Below, in pieces: positions 42,940-50,598 of a stretch of DNA of 64,000 nt (position 1 is the first letter of the stretch; each line of letters starts with the position of its first letter). The DNA is taken from assembly GCF_014639875.1 (NCBI RefSeq), contig NZ_BMGD01000003.1:186001-250000 (forward strand). The letters are read 5' to 3'. The DNA comes from Blastomonas aquatica. GTDB lineage: Bacteria; Pseudomonadota; Alphaproteobacteria; Sphingomonadales; Sphingomonadaceae. Position numbers and translations under genes: made by a program. The notes under the pieces are model-generated. The model did not search any database. It was not told the origin of the DNA and saw nothing but the letters and a program-made list of their open reading frames with translations.

Positions 42940-43947
42940 TTACCCCATCAATCCGTGGCTGCGCAGGCTTTCGGCGACGATCGTCTCGATCAGCTGTTCC
43001 TGCGTCCATCCCGCGCGCTTGGCGGAGCGGCCGAAGACCTTTTGCGACCACAGGTTGCAGTTCAAGTTGACCTCGAGGAAGTTCAGCTCACCCTTGTCGG
43101 CATCGAGCCGGAACTCGTACCGGCCGTAATCGAACGGCACGAATTCCTGCGCGAGGTTGGCGGTGTGCTCGGCAATCGCAGCCTCGAACGGCGAGCCTTC
43201 GAAATCGACCAGCTCATACTTGCTGGCGCGCTCGACCAGATCGCGCTTTTCCCAATAGGTGCGCAAGTGCGTGGGATCGGCCTGCTCGAACAGCATCATT
43301 GGCAGGATCACCGGACGGCCATTGATCGTCACGACCGGTACCTCGACATCGCTGCCGGTCAGGAACGGCTCGACGATCGCGTCATGGCCTTCCTCGTGGA
43401 TCGCGGCGACCGCGTCTTTCACGCCGGCCCAGTCGCCAGCATCGCGCACGCCCCAGCTCGCTGATGAGGCGTTGGGTTTGATTACCATGCGCTCGGCCAT
43501 CGGGCAGAGCTTCTCGTCGACCGGGCCGCCCTTGCGATAGATTGCCCAGTCGGCAGTCGGCAGGCCGCGCGCGCGCGCCACCAGCTTTGACAGATGCTTG
43601 TCGTCCGAAAGACCCCGCAGGATCGGGCTGCCGCCCAGATACGGCAGGTCGCGGCGGTTGCACAGCAACGGCACCAGCATCTCGGAGTTGACGAAGCCGC
43701 CACGGTTGAGCAGCGAGAACACGAAATCGACCTCAGGCGGATCAAACAGCATCGCGTACCTGTCGCCGACCTTCAGATTGTCGAACAGCCCCTCCAGGAT
43801 CGTGCGCACCTCGTTGTGATACACCGCGTGGTTGCCATCCTCGGGATGGAGCGAGCCATCGCCCAGCGCGTGCTTGGCCAGGAACAGCACCTTCAATGTT
43901 TCACGAGTTTTGGCGTCGATGGTGAGCGGTGCAGGATATTGGGTCAC
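42940..43947 (-). CDS. ATP-grasp ligase (D-Ala-D-Ala ligase-like)
   Basis: 335 residues. The ATP-grasp fold is indicated by RMVIKPNASSASWGV (phosphate-binding lysine/serine loop), IVEPFLTGSDVEVPVV and the Mg2+ site FLEVNLNCNL. Closest general family by pattern is the D-Ala-D-Ala ligase/RimK group, which forms amide bonds with acyl phosphate intermediates. It is too divergent for the cell-wall Ddl to be assumed. Divergent from a PLP enzyme with 155 bases between; the two may share a pathway. Substrate unknown. Confidence 0.75.
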   Translation of the reverse strand: MTQYPAPLTIDAKTRETLKVLFLAKHALGDGSLHPEDGNHAVYHNEVRTILEGLFDNLKVGDRYAMLFDPPEVDFVFSLLNRGGFVNSEMLVPLLCNRRDLPYLGGSPILRGLSDDKHLSKLVARARGLPTADWAIYRKGGPVDEKLCPMAERMVIKPNASSASWGVRDAGDWAGVKDAVAAIHEEGHDAIVEPFLTGSDVEVPVVTINGRPVILPMMLFEQADPTHLRTYWEKRDLVERASKYELVDFEGSPFEAAIAEHTANLAQEFVPFDYGRYEFRLDADKGELNFLEVNLNCNLWSQKVFGRSAKRAGWTQEQLIETIVAESLRSHGLMG

Positions 43948-44102
43948 TGGAAAGGCACACTTTCGTTGTTGATCCGGTGGCTTTCAGCCCGCGCCGGTTT
44001 CCTTCAGACAGGGCGAATGACCCAAGACAACTTGCCATCGCGGCCAACACCCCTATAGGCGCGCCCATATCCGCTTCGGGGGCGCAGCGAAAGTACCGTT
44101 TG

Positions 44103-45572
44103 ATGGAACACGATTCTAACACGGCTGTCAGCCACCTGCTGACCATTGGCGGAGACGAGCGCATTGTCCCGGCGCATGCTGATGGCACCAACAAGTATTT
44201 CTCCTCGCCATTCCCCCGCAAGACCGTGACCTATGCGTCATCGACCGCGAACGACATCTCGGGAGCAGCGTTCGATCACCTCGGCGCGTTCGTGGCGCAG
44301 CATGGCATCACGCCCGACATGGATGGTGCCGACTATGCCCGGCATCTCGGCGCGGCCCGCAGCCGCCTGACGGCGGCCTACAGCCTGCCTGCGGGTACGG
44401 ATATTGCCTTTTCAGCATCGGGCACGGATCTCGAATACATCGCGCTGCAGGCGTTCGCCGGGCGTGCGCCGGGCGGCATCCACAATGTGCTGCTGGGCGC
44501 GGACGAGGTCGGCAGCGGCTGCATCCTGAGCGCGCATGGCCAGTATTTCGCCGCGCAGACCGCGCTGGGCATTGCCACTGCCAAGGGCACGCCGGTGCCG
44601 GGGCTGGCGCCGGTATCGCTCACCGAAATATCGGTGCGCAACGGCTTTGGTGACGCGTTTGACAGCGGCTTGATCGTGGCAGGCATGCGCAGCGAGATCG
44701 AGCGCGCACTGGCGAACGATCAGTTCCCGCTGCTGCACGTGGTGCATGGGTCGAAGACCGGGCTGATCCTGCCGCATCTGGACGATATCGATTCGCTCAT
44801 CGCGCAATATGGGAACCGCATCGGCTTTGTGGTCGATGCGTGCCAGGCGCGGATCACCAGCGCGGCGATTGCGGCCTACCTGGCGCGAGGCGCGGTGGTG
44901 CTGCTGACTGGATCAAAGTTCATGGGCGGTGCGCCGTTTTCGGGCTTTGCGCTGGTCCCGCAGGCTGTTGCCGCACAGATTGCGCCGCTGGGTGCAGGGA
45001 TGGCGACGATCTTCCGCCGTGCCGAACTGCCCGCAGGGTGGCCGGGCGCAGAACAGTTGCCCAATGGTGGCAATGCCGGGCTGACGGTGCGCCTAGAAGC
45101 GGCGTTGTTCGAGCTCGAGCGGTTCCAGGCGCTGGCGTTTTCGGATGTTGCGCAGATCATCGAGCTGTTTCGTGCCGCCTCGCTGCAGCTGGTCGAGCGG
45201 ATCGGCGGCACGCGAGTGCTGCCGTATCCGGTGGGCGATCGCGAGCAGGCGGGAAGCCACCCGATCGAGATGCGCACGCTGACGACGATCGATCTCAGCG
45301 CCGAGGGCAGGGCGATCGATTTCGAGGGCGCTACCGCGATCCAGATGGAAATGATGCGGGGGGCCGTACGGCTGGGCCAGCCGGTCAAATGCGCGCGCTT
45401 CCAAGGCTTGGATATGGCGGGCAAAGTGCGCGGCACGCTGCGGGTCGGCATATCGATGCCGCAGATTGTGACGCTGGTGGGGCTAACGGGTGAAGAAGCC
45501 GGGCAGGCGCTGGCGCACGATATGGACACGATTGTGCGCGCGTTCGACAGCGCGCTGTTGGCGATCGGATAA
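44103..45572 (+). CDS. PLP-dependent enzyme of aspartate-aminotransferase fold
   Basis: 489 residues from the ATG at 44103. Fold-type I features: SASGTDLEYIALQAF cofactor loop, FVVDACQAR (Asp that pairs with the pyridine N), and LLTGSKFMGGAPFSGF with the Schiff-base Lys272. It resembles class V-type transferases and lyases, not a recognisable standard aminotransferase. It is divergent from the ATP-grasp gene and convergent with rne. Reaction unknown; decarboxylase, lyase and aminotransferase roles are all possible. Confidence 0.75.
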   Translation: MEHDSNTAVSHLLTIGGDERIVPAHADGTNKYFSSPFPRKTVTYASSTANDISGAAFDHLGAFVAQHGITPDMDGADYARHLGAARSRLTAAYSLPAGTDIAFSASGTDLEYIALQAFAGRAPGGIHNVLLGADEVGSGCILSAHGQYFAAQTALGIATAKGTPVPGLAPVSLTEISVRNGFGDAFDSGLIVAGMRSEIERALANDQFPLLHVVHGSKTGLILPHLDDIDSLIAQYGNRIGFVVDACQARITSAAIAAYLARGAVVLLTGSKFMGGAPFSGFALVPQAVAAQIAPLGAGMATIFRRAELPAGWPGAEQLPNGGNAGLTVRLEAALFELERFQALAFSDVAQIIELFRAASLQLVERIGGTRVLPYPVGDREQAGSHPIEMRTLTTIDLSAEGRAIDFEGATAIQMEMMRGAVRLGQPVKCARFQGLDMAGKVRGTLRVGISMPQIVTLVGLTGEEAGQALAHDMDTIVRAFDSALLAIG

Positions 45573-45579
45573 ACTGAAA

Positions 45580-45619
45580 CGCCCCCCGCTCTGCGGTGTG
45601 TACCGGAGAACAGGGGGCG
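45580..45619. terminator. Hairpin between the convergent PLP-enzyme gene and rne
   Basis: CGCCCCC (45580-45586) pairs with GGGGGCG (45613-45619), with a CTC/GAG inner stem. It lies just after the PLP-enzyme stop. A T-tract is poor on the plus strand, so it may work best as a stem that protects 3' ends. Confidence 0.55.
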
Positions 45620-45644
45620 CTGATCAGATAGATAACAGTTTGTA

Positions 45645-48635
45645 TTAGTTGCCGAATGTCCGCTGCCACCAGCCGCGGCGAGTGCCGCCGCTTTCGCTGT
45701 CGCCCGAAGCTTCGGGCGCCGGGTCCTGCGCAGCGGTTTGCGGCACCGACACTTCGGCAGGCTCCGCTTTGACTTCGACCGGCTCGGACTCACCTGCAGC
45801 CGCGGTATTGGTCACCGCTTCGGAAGGCGCTTCTGCCTTGGGTGCGGCCTTTTTGCGGGGCGCACGCTTGGGCTTGGGCTTTGCTGCCGGCTCGGCGTCT
45901 GCTTCGGGCGTTGCCGCTGGGTCAGCATCCCCCGGTGCTTCTGCAGCAGGCTCAGCTTCGACCGCCGGCTTCTTGGCGCGGGATTTGCGCTTGGGCTTGG
46001 GCTTTTCAGGCGGCGCTTCGGCTTCGGATGCCGCAACGTCCTCGACTTCGGGCGCGGTGTCCGCCACCGCGACATCGGCGTTGGCCGGTGCACCAGCGAC
46101 TTCGGGCGTGGCCTCGGTCTCAGCAAAGGAGCCAGACATCGCATCCGCATCGGAAGCTGCATCGCTGCCATTATCGCCTTCGCCGCCCTTACGGGCGCGA
46201 CCACCACGGCGTCCGCGACGTGCACGGCGGGGCTTGGCCTCGCCTGCTTCGTCATCGGTCACCTGCGCATCGGCAGCATTGTCGGTGCGCTGATCGTTCG
46301 CTGCAGTTGACGCTTCGCCGGCTTCCGGGGCGTTGTCTGCACCATTGGCGTCCGCACCATTGGCATCCGCACCATTGTCCGTCTCGTCGCCGGTGTCATC
46401 ACCCGCCTCGTTCCGGATCGGCTGGCCGTTTTCGTCCTGGAAACCTTCACCATCACGCTTGCCGCGCTTGCCACGACGGCGACGGCGACGCTTCGAGCGG
46501 CCCCCTTCGCCCTCTTCGGCAGTGCGCTGCGACGGAGCGCGTTCGGTGCGCTCGTCACCGTCGGCACGATCGGGACCTTCAGCCGGTTCGCCTCGGTCTG
46601 CACGTTCGCCCCGGTCTGCACGTTCGCCCCGGTCTGCACGGCTGCCCCGGTCTGCGCGGTCGCCACGGTTTCCGCGATCTCCACGATTGCCGCGACGTGG
46701 TGCTGCCTCTTCTTCTTCCTCGATCTCGTCGATCTCGTCTTCGATATCCTCGTCGTCGTCGTCATCATCGATGATCGGCTGGAAGGTAACGGTCTTTTCC
46801 GGACGCGGGCCGCTTGCGGTCACTTCCATCTTGGCGCCTTCGTTCTCCCCATTGGGTTGAACTTCGACGTGGACGCCGAAGCGCTCCTCGATCTCGGCGA
46901 TGTCACGGCGCTTGTTGTTGAGGACGTAGATCGACGCTTCCTGGCTGGTGCGCAGCGTGATCAGGCTGCCATGGCCGCGCGCGGCCTCTTCCTCAAGCAG
47001 GCGCAGCGCCGACAGGCCCGCCGACGATGCGGTGCGGACAAGGCCGGTGCCATCGCAATGCGGGCAAGTGCGGGTCGATGCCTCGAGCACACCGGTGCGC
47101 AGACGCTGGCGGCTCATTTCCATCAGGCCGAAGCCCGAAATGCGGCCAACCTGGATGCGCGCACGATCGCTCTTCAGCGCATCGCGCATGGCCTTCTCGA
47201 CCTTGCGGACGTTGTTGCCATATTCCATGTCGATGAAATCGATGACCACGAGGCCAGCCATGTCGCGCAGGCGCAACTGACGGGCGATCTCGCGCGCGGC
47301 TTCAAGGTTGGTGCTGAGCGCGGTTTGCTCGATGCCGTGTTCCTTGGTGGAACGGCCAGAGTTAATGTCGATCGAGACAAGCGCCTCGGTCGGGTTGATC
47401 ACCAGGTAGCCACCCGATTTGAGCTGGACGACAGGCTCGTACATCGCCGACAGCTGGTCCTCGGCGCCGTAACGCTGGAACATCGGCACCGGGTCGGCAT
47501 AGCTCTTAACCCGCCGCGCATGGCTGGGCATCAGCAGCTTCATGAAGTCCTTGGCGGCGCGGTAGCCCGCTTCACCCTCGACCAGCACCTCTTCGATATC
47601 GCGATTGTAGATGTCGCGGATCGCGCGCTTGATCAGGTCGCTGTCCGAATGGATGATTTCAGGCGCAGAAGCCTTCAGCGTCTTTTCGCGGATCTCGTCC
47701 CAGAGCCGTGCGAGATAATCGAAGTCGCGCTTGATCTCAGGCTTGGTGCGCGAAAGGCCTGCGGTGCGCACGATGCAGCCCATCGTGGCGGGCAGCTTCA
47801 TCTCGGCGATGATCGTCTTCAGCCGCTTGCGGTCCGACGCGTTGGAAATCTTGCGGCTGATGCCACCACCATGCGCGCTGTTGGGCATCAGCACGCAATA
47901 GCGTCCTGCGAGCGACAGATAGGTGGTGAGCGCAGCGCCCTTGTTCCCGCGTTCTTCCTTGACGACCTGCACCAGCATCACCTGGCGGCGCTGGATGACG
48001 TCCTGGATCTTGTAGCGGCGACGAAGCGCCATGCGGTTGGTGCGCGCCTCGTCGCTGGCCTTGGCCTTGCCGCCTCTGCCGTCGCGGCGCTTGCGGCGCC
48101 CCGAGTTGCGGCCGTTACCGTTGCCTTCACTGGCGGACTCGGCCGATTCCTCGGCATCGTCGCTGTCGGAGTCAGAATCCCCTTCACCATCGCCTTCACC
48201 TGAAAGGGTTTCGGCGGCGATGGGTTCATCTTCGGCTTCGATCAGCCCGTCGTCGGACAGACCGTCGTTGTAATCGGTGTCATCACCATGGCCAGCTGCG
48301 TCATCCGCCTCTTCTTCGGCGGCAAGCGCATCGGCTTCTTCCTTGGCGTGGCGGGCTTCTTCAGCCAGCAGCGCAATCTTGTCCTCGCGTGGAATCTGAT
48401 AATAATCGGGGTGGATTTCAGAAAAGGCAAGGAATCCGTGGCGGTTGCCGCCATAATCGACGAACGCTGCCTGCAGCGATGGTTCGACCCGTGTTACCTT
48501 TGCGAGGTATATATTGCCCTTGATCTGCTTATGTTCAGCAGATTCAAAATCGAACTCCTCAATCCGATTTCCCTTGAGCACCGCCACCCGAGTTTCCTCT
48601 TGGTGGCGCGCATCGATCAACATGCGCGTTGTCAT
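45645..48635 (-). CDS. rne: Ribonuclease E
   Basis: 996 residues. Order: RNase H-like/S1 start (MLIDARHQEETRVAV, then VEPSLQAAFVDYG), a highly acidic and then basic insertion inside the S1 region (about 95-200), the rest of S1 (RRYKIQDVIQRRQVMLVQV), DNase I-like subdomain (VSIDINSGRST), the Zn-link CPHCDGTG, and a small domain. The ~400-residue C-terminal tail is disordered, Arg/Asp/Glu/Ala-rich with ADRGER repeats, the expected degradosome scaffold and RNA-binding part. It degrades mRNA and processes rRNA and tRNA at the membrane. A long leader with a nested hairpin precedes it. Confidence 0.96.
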   Translation of the reverse strand: MTTRMLIDARHQEETRVAVLKGNRIEEFDFESAEHKQIKGNIYLAKVTRVEPSLQAAFVDYGGNRHGFLAFSEIHPDYYQIPREDKIALLAEEARHAKEEADALAAEEEADDAAGHGDDTDYNDGLSDDGLIEAEDEPIAAETLSGEGDGEGDSDSDSDDAEESAESASEGNGNGRNSGRRKRRDGRGGKAKASDEARTNRMALRRRYKIQDVIQRRQVMLVQVVKEERGNKGAALTTYLSLAGRYCVLMPNSAHGGGISRKISNASDRKRLKTIIAEMKLPATMGCIVRTAGLSRTKPEIKRDFDYLARLWDEIREKTLKASAPEIIHSDSDLIKRAIRDIYNRDIEEVLVEGEAGYRAAKDFMKLLMPSHARRVKSYADPVPMFQRYGAEDQLSAMYEPVVQLKSGGYLVINPTEALVSIDINSGRSTKEHGIEQTALSTNLEAAREIARQLRLRDMAGLVVIDFIDMEYGNNVRKVEKAMRDALKSDRARIQVGRISGFGLMEMSRQRLRTGVLEASTRTCPHCDGTGLVRTASSAGLSALRLLEEEAARGHGSLITLRTSQEASIYVLNNKRRDIAEIEERFGVHVEVQPNGENEGAKMEVTASGPRPEKTVTFQPIIDDDDDDEDIEDEIDEIEEEEEAAPRRGNRGDRGNRGDRADRGSRADRGERADRGERADRGEPAEGPDRADGDERTERAPSQRTAEEGEGGRSKRRRRRRGKRGKRDGEGFQDENGQPIRNEAGDDTGDETDNGADANGADANGADNAPEAGEASTAANDQRTDNAADAQVTDDEAGEAKPRRARRGRRGGRARKGGEGDNGSDAASDADAMSGSFAETEATPEVAGAPANADVAVADTAPEVEDVAASEAEAPPEKPKPKRKSRAKKPAVEAEPAAEAPGDADPAATPEADAEPAAKPKPKRAPRKKAAPKAEAPSEAVTNTAAAGESEPVEVKAEPAEVSVPQTAAQDPAPEASGDSESGGTRRGWWQRTFGN
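46594..46665. repeat. Tandem 18-bp repeat inside rne
   Basis: About four copies of CGGTCTGCACGTTCGCCC, the last two diverged. They encode repeated ADRGER/GERADR units in the RNase E C-terminal tail. A second 12-base tandem at 46340-46378 encodes ADANG units. Confidence 0.8.
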
Positions 48636-48770
48636 TCAATAGTCTCCGTGCGCGCGCACCGGGCGGAACCGGCCGGGTCGCTGCGCTTCTGTGTGTTGTG
48701 GCGCTGCCGCTCCGGAATGCCGAAGGGACGCGCAAACTGTGGTTTACGATAAGGATTGTGTCTGCTGCAC

Positions 48771-48862
48771 GGGTTCGCAGGGCGTCAAGCGCACTGGCCG
48801 CAACACTTTTCCGCAGCCAACCGCCCAAAGGCGGGGTCGCGGAAAAGGCGGTATTCGAACCC
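48771..48862 (-). promoter_or_regulatory. Nested three-level hairpin in the rne leader
   Basis: GGGTTCG (48771-48777) pairs with CGAACCC (48856-48862). Inside, CTTTTCCGC (48806-48814) pairs with GCGGAAAAG (48839-48847). Inside that, CCGCC-CAAA-GGCGG is at about 48821-48834. It lies 136-227 bases upstream of the rne start. E. coli RNase E is autoregulated through a leader hairpin, so a similar role is possible; an independent RNA is the alternative. The rest of the 543-base gap to amiC shows no gene. Confidence 0.6.
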
Positions 48863-49178
48863 ATATAGCGTCAACCTGATGATACGGCACCGGGGGCAAT
48901 TTGCGTCCGCAGTGCTGTCATTGAATGCTTAGCATGGCTGGATTAGCCGATGAGCCGCAAAGCTTTGCTAGCATCGCTCGATGAATACAGCAACAAAAAG
49001 CTCGCGGGGGTATGCTGCTCAACAATATTGCAACGCACAATCGACGGTTTGCCCCGTAAATGCGCTATCGCGCGCGCACGTATGCTAAAAATGCCGTTAA
49101 CCAGATCGTTTCACACGGTTTTTCCCGCTTAACCCTAATCCTGCCTTCATCAAGGCATTAGGCAGGATTCCGGGGATT

Positions 49179-50438
49179 ATGAAATTGCACTGGACCGGAC
49201 AAACGCGCCGGGGGCATAAGCGATACATGTTTTGGCTTACCTCCATTTGTGCGTCAATGGCGTGTGGCCTGCCTGTACAGGCAGGCGAGGTGTCCAATGT
49301 CGAAGTGCGCGCCAACCAGGTCGTTTTGCACTTCAACGATGCGATCGACAGTGCCAGCAGCTTTGTGCTCAGCGGACCCGATCGGATCGCCATCGATGTG
49401 AAAGGCGCGACCGCAGGGACGAAGGCCACCAACCGCGATGGAATGTTCCGCACCGTGCGCATGGCGCAGTACGACATCGATACCGCGCGGATCGTGCTCG
49501 ACCTCGACCGGCCCGCGATGATCAGTTCGGGAAGCTTTTCGCAGGACGGCCGCAGCCTGACCCTTTCGGTGACCGAGGTCGGGTCGGCGGAGCTGCGTGG
49601 AGTGCTGGCCGCTCCGCGCCAGTCGTTCGTGCCCCCGGCCGAGTTCCGTGCTGAGCCGCCGCCGCGTCGTTACAGCGTCCGCATTCCCATGCCCAAGCCC
49701 TCAAAGGCACCGCCGCTGCCCAAGATCGAGGGGCCGAACGACAAGTCCCGGCCGTTGGTGGTGATCGATGCCGGGCATGGCGGGCATGACCCCGGCGCGA
49801 TCAGCCCGCATGATGGAACGCACGAGAGCAAGGTGACGCTGGCGGTTGCCCGCGCGATCCGCGACGAATTGCTCAAGTCCGGGCGGGTGCGGGTCGCTTT
49901 GACCCGTGACTCCGACGCCTTTCTGGTGCTGCAGGAACGCTATGGCATTGCCCGGCGGCTGGGGGCTGACCTGTTCATTTCGGTCCACGCGGATGCAGCC
50001 GCCTCGCAAACCGCGCGCGGCGCGACCATCTATACGCTCTCCGAAGTCGCATCAGACCGCGAAGCGGCCCGGCTTGCCGCACGCGAGAACAAGGCGGACA
50101 TCCTCAACGGCGTAAACCTGTCCGATGCCCCTTCGGATGTCTCCTCGATCCTGATCGACCTCACCCAGCGCGAAACAATGAACCTGTCGGCAGACTTTGC
50201 CCGGCTGCTGCGGCGTGAGGGTGAGAATAAGATGAACTTTCGCACCGACTCCCACCGCTTCGCCTCGCTGATGGTGCTCAAGGCCCCCGACGTACCTTCG
50301 GTGCTGCTCGAGACCGGCTATGTCAGCAACGCCGATGATGTCGCGTTGCTCAATACGCCGGCGTATCGTCGCAGGATCGCGGAATCGGTCAGCCAGGCGA
50401 TCACGGTATTCTTCGCGCGCAAGCTTGCGTCGCGGTAA
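49179..50438 (+). CDS. amiC: N-acetylmuramoyl-L-alanine amidase (AmiC-type)
   Basis: 419 residues. Signal segment near FWLTSICASMACGLPVQAG, then an AMIN-like domain (about 40-130), a Pro-rich linker, and amidase_3 (about 195-415). Zinc ligands in DAGHGGHDPGA and the Glu of HESKVTL, SVHADAAAS, and the catalytic Glu of VLLETGYVSN. Cleaves septal peptidoglycan cross-links during daughter-cell separation. The upstream gap of 543 bases is shared with rne; a palindromic repeat follows. Confidence 0.95.
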   Translation: MKLHWTGQTRRGHKRYMFWLTSICASMACGLPVQAGEVSNVEVRANQVVLHFNDAIDSASSFVLSGPDRIAIDVKGATAGTKATNRDGMFRTVRMAQYDIDTARIVLDLDRPAMISSGSFSQDGRSLTLSVTEVGSAELRGVLAAPRQSFVPPAEFRAEPPPRRYSVRIPMPKPSKAPPLPKIEGPNDKSRPLVVIDAGHGGHDPGAISPHDGTHESKVTLAVARAIRDELLKSGRVRVALTRDSDAFLVLQERYGIARRLGADLFISVHADAAASQTARGATIYTLSEVASDREAARLAARENKADILNGVNLSDAPSDVSSILIDLTQRETMNLSADFARLLRREGENKMNFRTDSHRFASLMVLKAPDVPSVLLETGYVSNADDVALLNTPAYRRRIAESVSQAITVFFARKLASR

Positions 50439-50459
50439 GCTTCGCACAGCATCCGAAGG

Positions 50460-50540
50460 CCGTTTCCCGGCGAAAGCCGGAATCCAGAGCGACTGCAATG
50501 CAATCTGACTCCTGGGCTCCGGCGTTCGCCGGAGAACGGG
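50460..50540. repeat. Sphingomonad palindromic repeat, copy 6
   Basis: CCGTTTCCCGGCGAAAGCCGG...GGGCTCCGGCGTTCGCCGGAGAACGGG, one base off the family consensus in each arm. Between amiC and the PBP1A gene, 59 bases before the PBP1A start. Confidence 0.9.
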
Positions 50541-50598
50541 ATGCGGTCCACCAATCCGCTCTGGCAATGTTCAGGAATGATGTGCTAACCGCGTTAGC

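Noticed and set aside
48840-48870. A tRNA or tmRNA T-arm suggested by TTCGAACCC
   Set aside because: The flanking bases do not form a T stem with the needed pairing, and the segment is better explained as the outer stem of the rne leader hairpin.
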